NCBI GenBank assembly: GCA_021811205.1
Contig: JAJZPK010000017.1
Span: 1-20,676 of the forward strand
Source: Pseudomonadota bacterium
Lineage (GTDB): Bacteria > Pseudomonadota > Gammaproteobacteria > Burkholderiales > JABEVD01
DNA: 20,676 bases
Reading direction: 5' to 3'
Under the pieces are notes generated by a model. The model saw nothing but the letters and a program-made list of their open reading frames with translations, was not told the DNA's origin and made no database searches. Made by a program: the position numbers and the translations under genes. Of the stretch, positions 8,680 through 17,035 are shown piece by piece. Within the stretch, counting starts at the first letter, position 1, and each line of letters starts with the position of its first letter.

Positions 8680-10129
8680 GTTCACTCTCAAGCTGCCATT
8701 CCAGCTTCGCCTTGCGGTTGGCATTCAGATAATCCTGGCAAAACGAGGTCAGCAGCCTGCCGACCATCACGTCCCGTTCACACTGCCTGACAGGGGAGAA
8801 TCTTTCTGCATTCCTCCAAAGACTTCTGCCGGGCAGGAAAGAGCGCTCGAGGCTGTCTCTGGCGATCCGCTTCAGATTTGCATAGGTGAGATCGTCGTCA
8901 AGCGATGCTTTAAGGTATTCGGACGGGAGCTCGCTTCTCAGGAGACCCCCGTCGCAGCTCGAAATCGCGACGGGTACGCCATGCTTCAGGTACAGACGAA
9001 GCGGATCGGCATTGTCTCCGAGTACGGCGCGAATTCTGGACGGGCAGATGTCGACCAGAACCTTCATCTTTGCAAGCTTTCCGGGAAGATCAGGCACTTC
9101 ATACATGATGTCTGATCCGGCACCTATTCTTTGCGCATGACCGAGCATGACGGCTTCGCTGACATGGAAGGAGAGATTTTTCGGAGTTGCAAGCTCGGGG
9201 GTCAGTTCTCCTGCGTTCACCGCCACATGCGCCTTGGGATGGAGGGTTTTCAGATAGTCGAGCATCTGCATGTGAAGGTTGAAATCCTTGAGCGTCTGAT
9301 CTTCCGCGCCCTTGAGCAGAATGCCTGAGAATCCGGAATTGGGCATGGAAGCGAGTTCGAGGCCGACTTCCAATTGCGCGAAAACTTCTCCAGGCGAATT
9401 CGCCCGGTCAATGCCGTACAGGTATCCGATGGCAACCCTGCATCCTGGATCGGCATCCTGCATGCCGCAATGAAGGCGTCCGTTTTTTTCTGCCTCAATC
9501 ATCCGGATGACATCGGTCGACGATTTGGCGAGTCTCGAAATGCCGTTGTTCTGGAGATTGTTCAACGTATTCTGATAGTTGTCGTCCCATCCAATCCTCT
9601 TGCCCAGGGCTCGTACTCCGTCATCAGGCTCGATTTCGACTTCCAGATACATGACATGCTCTCTTGCAGCGCTGGAGGCCATGTTTGCGAGGATTTCGCC
9701 TGTCATGCCATGCGTTGCCGTTGCGAATTTTCCGAGCGTTCTGAAGAAGCGCTCACGATCGGTTCCCTGGGATTCTGGAAAAGACCAGGCATCCAGCATG
9801 TGCCGATAGAGCTCGGGATCAGTAAGCAGATTCCTGGCCGGGATCTGGTCTTCCTTGCAGGATGGGGGCTGCAGTGCAAGCGTATTGTCGAGGCACCCCC
9901 CTTTTTTCGCCACGCTGGCCATGATCGTTTCGGCATAGGCCGAACCCGCGAGTTCCATGTCGAGATCGCCGCCCTTGGGCATGGCGATCAGGAAGGCCAG
10001 TTTTTCGTCAGGATTTGCCGATGCGAAATACTGGTCGATTCTCGGCCTCCCTTGCAGGTGTCTTGCCGAAACCGGGAAGGAGCAGATGAGACAGGACAGG
10101 ACAGATAGGAAAAGCAGAGCTGTCTTCAT
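8654..10129 (-). CDS. Exported adenosine-deaminase-fold protein, probable pseudoenzyme
   Basis: 491 residues with a signal peptide (about 1-22, cleavage near PVSA). The body matches the exported adenosine deaminase family along its length (MPKGGDL near the start; [30 protein letters not shown] and [13 protein letters not shown] later). The zinc-site residues are replaced: the family HxH is D57-M-E59, the H of HAGE is N305, the H of RIGHG is A337, and the first D of the S/T-D-D motif is C392. The glutamate after the lost histidine (E308) is kept. The frame is long and undisturbed, so this looks like a repurposed rather than decaying protein. The start is ATG 10129, overlapping the rimO stop (ATGA) with a GGGGGGAA ribosome binding site; an upstream in-frame start at 10144 would lie inside rimO. 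Several cysteines could form disulfides in the periplasm. Confidence 0.82.
   Translation of the reverse strand: MKTALLFLSVLSCLICSFPVSARHLQGRPRIDQYFASANPDEKLAFLIAMPKGGDLDMELAGSAYAETIMASVAKKGGCLDNTLALQPPSCKEDQIPARNLLTDPELYRHMLDAWSFPESQGTDRERFFRTLGKFATATHGMTGEILANMASSAAREHVMYLEVEIEPDDGVRALGKRIGWDDNYQNTLNNLQNNGISRLAKSSTDVIRMIEAEKNGRLHCGMQDADPGCRVAIGYLYGIDRANSPGEVFAQLEVGLELASMPNSGFSGILLKGAEDQTLKDFNLHMQMLDYLKTLHPKAHVAVNAGELTPELATPKNLSFHVSEAVMLGHAQRIGAGSDIMYEVPDLPGKLAKMKVLVDICPSRIRAVLGDNADPLRLYLKHGVPVAISSCDGGLLRSELPSEYLKASLDDDLTYANLKRIARDSLERSFLPGRSLWRNAERFSPVRQCERDVMVGRLLTSFCQDYLNANRKAKLEWQLESELKAFERRY
8675..8692. repeat. Small perfect hairpin at the end of the signalling operon
   Basis: CTTGAG (8675-8680) and CTCAAG (8687-8692) are exact reverse complements around a 6-base loop, and the left arm contains the TGA stop of the small exported protein gene. 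No T-run follows. It may slow transcription at the convergent junction, but it is weak for an intrinsic terminator. Confidence 0.3.
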
Positions 10130-11436
10130 GCGAGTTCCCCCCAAAGATCGTGTTCATCAGAATCGATTATCCTGACTTGCGCGAAATCGCCCGTCTTCAA
10201 AGCGGATGCGCCTGCCACATAGACCTGACCGTCGATTTCCGGTGCGTCATGGGGGCTTCGGCAGATGGCACCTTCCTCGTCAACACTTTCGACGAGCACT
10301 TGCATTGTTTTGCCGACTTTCGCTGCCAGCTTTCTTGCACTGATTTCTTCCTGCAGCGCCATGAGGCGCGCCACCCGTTCTTCCTTGAGTTCTTCAGGGA
10401 CAGGGTCGGGCAGGGCATTCGCTGTTGCACCTTCCACGGCCGAATAAGGGAAACAGCCGACCCGGTCAAGCTCAGCTTCTTCAATGAATTCGAGGAGCGA
10501 TTCGAATTCGGATTCGGTCTCCCCAGGGAAACCCGCGATGAACGTGCTGCGGATGGCGATGTCCGGACAGATGTCGCGCCAGGCACGGATGCGCTCCAGA
10601 TTGCTTTCGCTGTTTCCGGGGCGCTTCATGAGTTTAAGCAGCCGCGTATTCGCATGCTGGAATGGCACGTCCAGATAGGGAAGAATTTTGCCTTCGGCCA
10701 TCAGGGGAATCACTTCGTCGACATGCGGATAGGGATAGACATAATGCAGCCTCACCCAGACGCCGAGATTGCCGAGTTCATTTGCAAGTTCCGTCATGCG
10801 CGTTCTGACAGGACGGCCGTTGACAAAACCCCTCCGGTACTTGATGTCGACGCCGTATGCGCTGGTATCCTGGGAGATCACGAGGAGCTCCTTCACGCCT
10901 GAAGAAACCAGGGCTTCGGCTTCCTTCATCACTTCTCCAATGGGACGGCTCGCCAGGTCTCCCCTGAGAGTCGGGATGATGCAGAAGGTGCAGCGATGAT
11001 TGCAGCCTTCTGAAATCTTGAGGTAGGCGTAATGCCTGGGGGTCAGCCGGATTCCCTGCGGCGGGACGAGATCGATGAATGGATCGTGCGGTTTGGGCAG
11101 ATGCGCATGCACGGCCTGCATGACTTCTTCCAGGGCGTGGGGGCCCGTCACGGCGAGCACGCCGGGATGCCTTTCCTTGACGATTGCGCCTCTTGCGCCG
11201 AGGCACCCCGTCACGATCACGCGCCCGTTCTCCTGCAAGGCCTCGCCGATCGCGTCCATGGATTCATCGACTGCGCTGTCGATGAATCCGCAGGTGTTGA
11301 CGACGATCATGTCTGCGCCCTGGTAATCGGGAGATATGGCATAGCCCTCGGCCTTCAGCCTGGAGAGAATGTGTTCGGAGTCGACGAGCGCCTTGGGGCA
11401 ACCCAGGGAAACGAAACCAATTTTCGGAGCGGACAT
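10126..11436 (-). CDS. rimO: Ribosomal protein S12 methylthiotransferase RimO
   Basis: A 436-residue radical SAM enzyme that adds a methylthio group to the conserved aspartate of ribosomal protein S12. Seen: N-terminal UPF0004 domain with cluster cysteines C13, C49 and C78; radical SAM cluster CxxxCxxC at C145, C149 and C152; and a C-terminal TRAM domain (about 370-436). The start [21 protein letters not shown] matches RimO rather than MiaB. Length is normal. The gene starts 6 bases after the ZIP transporter stop, with AGG in that gene's tail as the ribosome binding site. It shares ATGA with the deaminase-like gene that follows. Intact and probably active. Confidence 0.97.
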   Translation of the reverse strand: MSAPKIGFVSLGCPKALVDSEHILSRLKAEGYAISPDYQGADMIVVNTCGFIDSAVDESMDAIGEALQENGRVIVTGCLGARGAIVKERHPGVLAVTGPHALEEVMQAVHAHLPKPHDPFIDLVPPQGIRLTPRHYAYLKISEGCNHRCTFCIIPTLRGDLASRPIGEVMKEAEALVSSGVKELLVISQDTSAYGVDIKYRRGFVNGRPVRTRMTELANELGNLGVWVRLHYVYPYPHVDEVIPLMAEGKILPYLDVPFQHANTRLLKLMKRPGNSESNLERIRAWRDICPDIAIRSTFIAGFPGETESEFESLLEFIEEAELDRVGCFPYSAVEGATANALPDPVPEELKEERVARLMALQEEISARKLAAKVGKTMQVLVESVDEEGAICRSPHDAPEIDGQVYVAGASALKTGDFAQVRIIDSDEHDLWGELA

Positions 11437-11442
11437 GTCGAC

Positions 11443-12198
11443 CTATTCAGCGAGGCGGGCTGCGGCGATAATGGAACCGATGCCCAGAGAAATCAAAAGG
11501 ACCTGGTGGATCGTTGCGCGGATTTCGGTGCGCTTGTGCAATCCAGGGATCAGGTCGGCCACTGCAACGTAGATCATGGAAGAGGACGCAAGAGCGAGCA
11601 GCGTCGGGACGATGCCTTGCATCGATTTGAGAATGCCGTAGGCAAGCATGCCGCCGATAAGGGTGGCGCCGCTTGAAGCCAGATTGAAGAAGATGGCTTG
11701 CCGCTTGGAATATCCGGAGTGGAGCAGGATCATGAAGTCGCCGACTTCCTGCGGAATTTCGTGGGCAATGATGGCGATCGCCGTGACGATGCCCAGATGG
11801 ATGTCGCTCAAAAAGGCTGCTGCGATCAGTATCCCGTCCACGAAGTTGTGGAAGGTATTCCCGATCATGATCATGAGACCGCTGCGGCCATGGTCGTGCG
11901 ATTCGTGCGCCTCGCAATCTTCGGTATGGCAGTGGCGCCAAAGCACCAGCTTTTCCAGAATGAAGAAAAGCAGAATGCCGAACAGGATCGTGCCCGTCAT
12001 CACGCCGGGATTCTTGGTCAGCCTGAAGGCTTCTGGCAGGATCTCGAGGAATGCGGCGCCGAGCAGCGCGCCGACCGCATAGCTGACGAGGGTCGGGACC
12101 CAGGAAGCGCGCAGGCTGAGGGCGAAGGATCCTGCGAGCAGCAGGCTCGCAGCCCCGCCCACCGTGCTCGTTAACACGATCCAGGAAAGAATCGACAT
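11443..12198 (-). CDS. ZIP-family divalent metal transporter
   Basis: A 251-residue inner-membrane protein with about eight hydrophobic segments. The metal path is marked by H117-N-x-x-D121-G in TM4 and HEIPQEVGD (147-155) in TM5. The second motif resembles the HEXPHEXGD signature of the LZT branch of ZIP proteins, with the second histidine replaced by Q151. The loop between TM3 and TM4 is rich in histidine and acids (about 88-104, RHCHTEDCEAHESHDHG), as is common in ZIP proteins. It probably imports Zn or another divalent cation (family inference). The start is ATG 12198, not the TTG two codons upstream. No ribosome binding site is obvious. A promoter lies just upstream, so it likely heads the ZIP-rimO-deaminase-like operon. 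Confidence 0.92.
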   Translation of the reverse strand: MSILSWIVLTSTVGGAASLLLAGSFALSLRASWVPTLVSYAVGALLGAAFLEILPEAFRLTKNPGVMTGTILFGILLFFILEKLVLWRHCHTEDCEAHESHDHGRSGLMIMIGNTFHNFVDGILIAAAFLSDIHLGIVTAIAIIAHEIPQEVGDFMILLHSGYSKRQAIFFNLASSGATLIGGMLAYGILKSMQGIVPTLLALASSSMIYVAVADLIPGLHKRTEIRATIHQVLLISLGIGSIIAAARLAE

Positions 12199-12219
12199 AG
12201 ACAAGGCTTAAAATTCATC

Positions 12220-12225
12220 ATTATA
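12220..12225 (-). promoter_or_regulatory. Probable -10 box of the ZIP-rimO operon
   Basis: TATAAT on the minus strand in the 36-base gap between pgeF and the ZIP gene. The predicted start of transcription is near 12213, giving a leader of about 15 bases. The -35 (about 12243-12248) is poor and would lie at the end of pgeF. Confidence 0.55.
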
Positions 12226-12234
12226 ACCGATGAG

Positions 12235-12936
12235 TCAGTCTTCTTCGAGCCAGATGAGCGAGCCCATTCTTCCCGTTCTTCCATCGCGCCGATAGGAAAA
12301 GAAACGCGAAGATTCGCCAAGGGTGCAATAGGCGCCGCCGTAGACTTTCTTGATGCCGAGTTTTTCGAGCCTGGCGCGCGCTATCGAATACAGATCGGCA
12401 TGCCATTTCCCAGGATTCCCCTGTTTGAAGGCGAAGGACTCAAGCGGGAAGGCGTCATATACTTCCTCGCCGACTTCGAAGGCGTCCTGCCCGATCGCAG
12501 GTCCCAGATAGGCAATCAGCTCCGCTTCTTGCATGGCTTCCACGGTCGATTCGACGATGCCTGCGGCGAGTCCGCGCCAGCCCGCATGAAGGGCGCCGAC
12601 GCAGCCTTTTCCGGCAAGGAGGATGGGCAGGCAGTCGGCGGTGAGGACGGCACAGACAATCCGGGGAGCCCTGGTGAAGGCGGCGTCCCCCTCGAAAGAT
12701 TCCGCCTTGTCTAGGTCGACGACACATGTGCTGTGGGTCTGGTTGAGCCATTTCGGTTCAGAAGGCAAAACGTCGATGAGTCTTTTCCTGTTTTCGGAAA
12801 CATGCAACGAATCGTCGCCGACATGACTGCCGAGATTGAAGCTCTCGAAAGGGGGAAGACTCACGCCACCCACTCTCGTCGTGATCAGGGATTTGACGCC
12901 TTGAGGGGCAGGCCAGTCGGGCAGGATGAAATTCAT
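12235..12936 (-). CDS. pgeF: Peptidoglycan editing factor / purine nucleoside phosphorylase PgeF (YfiH, DUF152)
   Basis: A 233-residue protein of the multicopper-oxidase-like laccase-domain family, formerly called polyphenol oxidase. Family members act on purine nucleosides, and in E. coli the protein keeps serine out of the peptidoglycan stem peptide. The zinc ligands are visible: H68 in QTHS, C102 in TADCLPILL, and H117 in HAGWRG. Other conserved parts include TTRVGGVS, FNLGSHVGD, YLGPAIGQDAFEVG and FFSYRRDGRTGRMGSLIWL near the end. Length is typical. The start ATG at 12936 overlaps the rluD stop (ATGA), so the two are translationally coupled, as expected from the conserved rluD-pgeF pair. 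Confidence 0.96.
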   Translation of the reverse strand: MNFILPDWPAPQGVKSLITTRVGGVSLPPFESFNLGSHVGDDSLHVSENRKRLIDVLPSEPKWLNQTHSTCVVDLDKAESFEGDAAFTRAPRIVCAVLTADCLPILLAGKGCVGALHAGWRGLAAGIVESTVEAMQEAELIAYLGPAIGQDAFEVGEEVYDAFPLESFAFKQGNPGKWHADLYSIARARLEKLGIKKVYGGAYCTLGESSRFFSYRRDGRTGRMGSLIWLEED

Positions 12937-13895
12937 GCAAGCAGCTCCAGAAGGTGCGCCATGTCATGGGGAAGTTCGGATTCGAATGCCATGGGTTCCA
13001 GGTTTGCGGGATGAAGGAAGGCGAGGCGCTTCGCATGCAGCGCCTGCCTCGGGAAGGCGGCAAGCAGTGCTGCATTTTTCGAAGAAGCCGGCCTTTTCCC
13101 GTAGACCGGATCGCCCACTAGAGGATAGCCGATATGCTGCATGTGGACCCTGATCTGGTGGGTCCTGCCGCTTTCCAGCGAACATTCGAGCAGGGTACAC
13201 CCCGAAAAGGAGTGAATCACCTTGTAATGGGTTCGTGCTTCCTTTCCCTTGCTGACGACGGCCATTTTCGTGCGGTGCGTCAGGTGCCGGCCGATGGGGG
13301 CATCGACCGTACCGTCCTTCATCAGGGCGCCGTGCACTAGCGCGAAATACTGTCGCTTGACGCTTCTCGCCTGGAGTTGGCGCACGAGACTCGTCTGACT
13401 TTCCAGGGTCTTTGCGACGACCATGAGGCCGCTTGTTTCCTTGTCGAGCCGGTGGACGATCCCAGCCCTTGGAATCGCCGCAAGCGCCGGATCGTGGTGG
13501 AGCAGTGCGTTCAGAAGCGTGCCTTCCCGGTTTCCGCTGCCTGGATGTACAACGAGCCCTGCAGGCTTGTTGATCACCAGCAGGGAATCATCCTCGAAAA
13601 GGATGGAAAGCGCGATTTCCTGCGGTGCGTGGATGGTGTCCGAAGGATCGGGGGAAGCTTCGATGTGAATCGACTCGCCACCCCACACCTTCTGTCTGCC
13701 ATTGCAGGATTCGCCGTCCAGTCTCACCCGCTCGTCCCTGATCCAGGATTGCAGGCGGCTTCTCGAATATTCGGGGGCAAGCTTGGCCAATGCCTGGTCG
13801 AGCCTGAGCCCAGCCAGCTGGGATGGGATCACGAAATTGATTTCCTTGGTTCCGGATGGGGTATAATCTTCAGGTTTGCCGACGGGATATTCCAT
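12933..13895 (-). CDS. rluD: 23S rRNA pseudouridine synthase RluD
   Basis: A 320-residue RluA-family synthase. E. coli RluD makes pseudouridines in helix 69 of 23S rRNA (1911, 1915, 1917). Seen: an S4 RNA-binding domain (about 27-80, GLRLDQALAKLAPEYSRSRL), then the catalytic domain with D151 in HRLDKETSG, and the family blocks VINKPAGLVVHPG and SGRTHQIRVHMQHIGYPLVGD. It is divergent from bamD and followed by pgeF, the usual arrangement. The start is uncertain: ATG 13895 gives the expected 30-residue lead before the S4 domain but shares CATG with the bamD start and lacks a ribosome binding site. A GTG 63 bases downstream has AAGGA before it but would cut into the S4 domain. An in-frame start at 13961 lies inside bamD and is unlikely. 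Confidence 0.92.
   Translation of the reverse strand: MEYPVGKPEDYTPSGTKEINFVIPSQLAGLRLDQALAKLAPEYSRSRLQSWIRDERVRLDGESCNGRQKVWGGESIHIEASPDPSDTIHAPQEIALSILFEDDSLLVINKPAGLVVHPGSGNREGTLLNALLHHDPALAAIPRAGIVHRLDKETSGLMVVAKTLESQTSLVRQLQARSVKRQYFALVHGALMKDGTVDAPIGRHLTHRTKMAVVSKGKEARTHYKVIHSFSGCTLLECSLESGRTHQIRVHMQHIGYPLVGDPVYGKRPASSKNAALLAAFPRQALHAKRLAFLHPANLEPMAFESELPHDMAHLLELLA
13862..13867 (+). promoter_or_regulatory. Probable -10 box of bamD
   Basis: TATAAT preceded by GGGG, the same ten bases as at the helicase promoter. TTGATT (13837-13842) is a possible -35 at a long 19-base spacing. The leader to ATG 13894 would be about 20 bases. The box lies inside the rluD coding region if rluD starts at 13895. 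Confidence 0.6.
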
Positions 13896-14685
13896 GAAAC
13901 ATAGTTTAGCCTTAATTCTTGCCGCGATGTTGGCGGGTTGCGGATTACTGCCCAGTAACAACGATTCGGTGCCTGAATCCTGGTCTGCTGAGCGGATCTA
14001 CAAGGAGGCCATGTCGAAGGTCGCCGACGAGAATTACATTGAGGCTACCACCATTCTGGAGAAGCTCGAGTCGCGTTATCCCTACGGCAGGTATGCACAG
14101 CAGGCCCAGCTCGAACTCATTTACGTCTATTACAAGAACAAGGACGAGGCATCCGCGATTGCGGCTGCCGATCGCTTCATCAAGTTCCATCCGAACAGTC
14201 CTGCGGTCGACTACGCCTATTACATGAAGGGGCTGGCCAATTTCATTGGCGAGACCGGGATCATTTCCTCCATGGTGCCCAAGGACATGAGCCAGCGCGA
14301 TCCGAAATCCGAGATCGATTCATTCGACGCCTTCAAGTCGCTCGTGACGCGATTTCCGGACAGCAAATATGCGCCCGATGCGCGAGCGCGCATGCAGTAC
14401 CTCGCCAATCTGCTCGCCATGCATGAAATCCATGTTGCGGACTACTACCTGAGGCGAGGCGATTACGTGGCTTCGATCAACAGGGCGCAGAAGGTGCTGA
14501 AGGATTTTCCCGATACGCCCGCAACGGAAAACGCGCTGGTCGACATGCTGGTCGCCTATCACAGGCTGGGACTCTTCAAGCTCAGGGACGATACCTACAG
14601 GATACTCGAAGCGACCTATCCGCAATGGCGAGCGAAATTCATCAAGACCAAGCCTAAGGGCGAATGGTGGGCGTTCTGGAAGTAG
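13894..14685 (+). CDS. bamD: Outer membrane protein assembly factor BamD (ComL lipoprotein)
   Basis: A 263-residue outer-membrane lipoprotein, the essential partner of BamA in folding beta-barrel proteins. The signal peptide ends in a lipobox with C16 (MLAGC). The mature part carries tetratricopeptide-like repeats, with the family blocks [68 protein letters not shown] and [23 protein letters not shown]. Start ATG 13894 is preferred over the TTG at 13876 because it gives a normal lipoprotein signal. Its last 32 bases overlap the convergent copA gene. Confidence 0.96.
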   Translation: MKHSLALILAAMLAGCGLLPSNNDSVPESWSAERIYKEAMSKVADENYIEATTILEKLESRYPYGRYAQQAQLELIYVYYKNKDEASAIAAADRFIKFHPNSPAVDYAYYMKGLANFIGETGIISSMVPKDMSQRDPKSEIDSFDAFKSLVTRFPDSKYAPDARARMQYLANLLAMHEIHVADYYLRRGDYVASINRAQKVLKDFPDTPATENALVDMLVAYHRLGLFKLRDDTYRILEATYPQWRAKFIKTKPKGEWWAFWK

Positions 14686-16990
14686 CGCGCCATTTCCTGA
14701 GTAGCAGCGAATTGCTTACCACGGATACTGAACTCATCGCCATCGCGGCACCCGCCACGACCGGATTCAGCAGGCCGAATGCAGCGAGCGGGATGCCGAG
14801 CACGTTGTAGAAGAAGGCGAAGAAGAGATTCTGCCTGATTTTCTTCAAGGTGGCCCTGGAAAGCGCCACGGCGTCCGCGACGTCTTCCATGTCGCTTTTC
14901 ATCAGGGTGATGCCTGATGCTTCGATGGCGATGTCGGATCCGGAACCGATTGCAAAGCCAACGTCGGCTGCGGCGAGTGCAGGGGCGTCGTTGATGCCGT
15001 CTCCTGCCATGGCAACGAATTTGCCTTCCCTCTTCAGATCGAGGACCGCGCCGGCCTTGTTTTCAGGGCGTACGCCGGCCAGATAGTTGTCGATGCCGGC
15101 CGCGTCGGCAATGGTTTTTGCAGCATCTTCGTTGTCCCCGGTCATCATGACGACCTTGATCCCCATCGCTTTGAGCCTCGATACCGCATTTTTCGATGTC
15201 GGCCTCAAGCGGTCGGAGACAGCAATCGTCCCGACCAGGGTCTTGTCTCGCGCGATGCAAATCCGGGTCTTGCCGCAGGGCGAAAGATCGACAGCAATTC
15301 CGTTTTCCATGAGGAGCGAAGGGGAGCCGAGCCAGCAGCGCTGGCCCTGGACGAGTGCGGTTACGCCCCCGCCTGGAATGGCGTTGAATTCGCTCGCTTC
15401 CAATGGCGAAATCCTCATTGCCCTGCCCTTTTCGATGACGGCTTTGGCCAGCGGATGTTCGGACCCCATCTCGAGCGCCATGGCGAGCGCCATCAATTCG
15501 CCCTCCGGAATGCCAAATGCGCTGATTTCACTGACCTCGGGTTTTCCTTCGGTCAATGTGCCGGTCTTGTCGACGACGAGCACTTCGATCTTCTCGGCCT
15601 GCTCGAGCGCTTCGGCATCTCTAACCAGAATGCCCGATTTCGCGCCCTGGCCGATGCCGACCATGATTGCGGTCGGTGTGGCAAGGCCCAGGGCGCATGG
15701 GCAGGCAATGACGAGGACGGCCACCGCATTGATCAGCCCATGCATTGGGTGACCCAATAGCCACCAGGAAATCAGTGTGATGGCGGCAGCCGCCACGACT
15801 GCGGGCACGAATATGCCGGCTACTCTGTCCGCAAGGCGCTGGATCGGCGCTTTCGAACCTTGAGCTTCTTCCACCAGCCTGATGATGGCGGCAAGCTGGG
15901 TATGCTCGCCCACGCTGATCGCCTTGCATTTCACCGAACCTGTCTGGTTGATCGTTGCTGCAAAGACCTTGTCGCCTTGGCGCTTTTCGACTGGGATGCT
16001 TTCCCCCGTCAGCATGGATTCGTCGGCTGAAGAGATGCCTTCGGTGACGATCCCGTCGACAGGGAAGGCTTCGCCCGCTTTCACCATGAAAGCGTCCCCG
16101 ACTGCGACCAGGCTCGCTTCGATGTCCGCTATTTTCCCGTCCTTCTCGACATGGGCGATCTTCGGTGCGAGCTTCACGAGTTCCTCGATCGCGCCTGAGG
16201 TCTTGCCCTTTGCCCTGGCTTCCAGCATTTTTCCCAACAGGACGAGCGTGATGACAGCAGCCCCTGCCTCGAAGTAAACGTGAAGATTTAGCGAGAAAAG
16301 AACGACGGTGGCGCTGTAGAAATAGGCGACGCTGGTACCTAGGGCAACCAGCACGTCCATGTTCGAGCTCCCCGCTCTGAGGGAATGATATGCGCCGAGA
16401 TAGAAGCGGCGGCCAACCCAGAATTGCACCGGCGTGGCGAGCATCAGCTGCAGGTATCCGGGAACAGAAAACCCGGCCATGTGCAGCAGAAGCGGGAAAG
16501 TGAGGCAGGCCGACAATACGACAAGCCTGAAATCTTTCCTGTAGGCTTCCTGCCTTTCCTTTTTTCGGCTGTCTTCGGCCTGCGCTATAGTTGCATCATA
16601 TCCGGCATTTTTGACCGCTTCGACGAGCCTGGATACCGATACGGCACTCCTGGGAAAGGAAACCAGCGCTTTTTCGGAAGCGAAATTGACGTTCGCTTCG
16701 ACCCCTTCGATGGCATTCAATGCATTTTCGATGGTGAGTGCGCAGTTGGCGCAGTGCATGCCGGAAATGGTCAGGTTCACCTTTTCCCTGGGAACCTTGA
16801 ATCCGTTCTTTTCGACGACCTCGACGAGCCGATTCGGATCGGCCTTGCCCGGATCGAATTCGACATAGGCTTTTTCATTGGCGAAATTGACGTTCGCATG
16901 AACGCCTTCAACCTCGTTCAGGGCCTTTTCGATGCGGGCTGCGCAGTTGACGCAGTGCATCCCTTCAATCGGGATCTCGAATTTCTCCAT
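14654..16990 (-). CDS. copA: Cu(I)-exporting P1B-type ATPase CopA with two N-terminal metal-binding domains
   Basis: A 778-residue inner-membrane pump that moves Cu(I) out of the cytoplasm using ATP. Two HMA domains carry GMHCxxC (C13/C16 and C80/C83). The membrane metal site is C430-P-C432. The phosphorylated aspartate is D474 in DKTGT. TGES (actuator), SEHPLA (nucleotide binding) and GDGINDAP are all present. The YN in the seventh and MxxSS in the eighth membrane segment mark the Cu(I)/Ag(I) subgroup. The length is typical. It begins 45 bases after the lysS stop, with a weak TAGAAT -10 in that gap, so its control may be its own. No CopZ chaperone or CueR regulator gene is in the window. Its 3' end overlaps bamD by 32 bases. 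Confidence 0.96.
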   Translation of the reverse strand: MEKFEIPIEGMHCVNCAARIEKALNEVEGVHANVNFANEKAYVEFDPGKADPNRLVEVVEKNGFKVPREKVNLTISGMHCANCALTIENALNAIEGVEANVNFASEKALVSFPRSAVSVSRLVEAVKNAGYDATIAQAEDSRKKERQEAYRKDFRLVVLSACLTFPLLLHMAGFSVPGYLQLMLATPVQFWVGRRFYLGAYHSLRAGSSNMDVLVALGTSVAYFYSATVVLFSLNLHVYFEAGAAVITLVLLGKMLEARAKGKTSGAIEELVKLAPKIAHVEKDGKIADIEASLVAVGDAFMVKAGEAFPVDGIVTEGISSADESMLTGESIPVEKRQGDKVFAATINQTGSVKCKAISVGEHTQLAAIIRLVEEAQGSKAPIQRLADRVAGIFVPAVVAAAAITLISWWLLGHPMHGLINAVAVLVIACPCALGLATPTAIMVGIGQGAKSGILVRDAEALEQAEKIEVLVVDKTGTLTEGKPEVSEISAFGIPEGELMALAMALEMGSEHPLAKAVIEKGRAMRISPLEASEFNAIPGGGVTALVQGQRCWLGSPSLLMENGIAVDLSPCGKTRICIARDKTLVGTIAVSDRLRPTSKNAVSRLKAMGIKVVMMTGDNEDAAKTIADAAGIDNYLAGVRPENKAGAVLDLKREGKFVAMAGDGINDAPALAAADVGFAIGSGSDIAIEASGITLMKSDMEDVADAVALSRATLKKIRQNLFFAFFYNVLGIPLAAFGLLNPVVAGAAMAMSSVSVVSNSLLLRKWRATSRTPTIRP
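16680..16897. repeat. Direct repeat within copA from duplicated HMA domains
   Basis: The 17 bases GCGAAATTGACGTTCGC occur exactly at 16680-16696 and 16881-16897, 201 bases (67 codons) apart, in frame, at the same place in the two metal-binding domains. The stretches encoding the metal-binding CxxC motifs are also very alike. This points to tandem duplication kept similar by recent origin or gene conversion. Confidence 0.75.
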
Positions 16991-16996
16991 GCCGTA

Positions 16997-17023
16997 ATTC
17001 TAGCGCCTGGACGGCATGCAGGC
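16997..17023 (-). promoter_or_regulatory. Possible copA promoter and dyad
   Basis: In the 45-base lysS-copA gap, TAGAAT (16997-17002, minus strand) could be a -10. An inverted repeat GCCTG-N9-CAGGC (17005-17009 and 17019-17023) lies directly upstream of it, where MerR-type regulators such as CueR bind. It does not match the known CueR operator, so this is tentative. Confidence 0.25.
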
Positions 17024-17035
17024 GAGCCGGATCGC

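Noticed and set aside
8654..10129. The deaminase-like gene as a decaying pseudogene
   Set aside because: There is no frameshift or internal stop, the signal peptide and ribosome binding site are intact, and only the active site is changed.
12215..12235. Possible Zur-type operator upstream of the ZIP gene (GTTATAAT half-site)
   Set aside because: Only one half matches, and the match is explained by the TATAAT -10 box.
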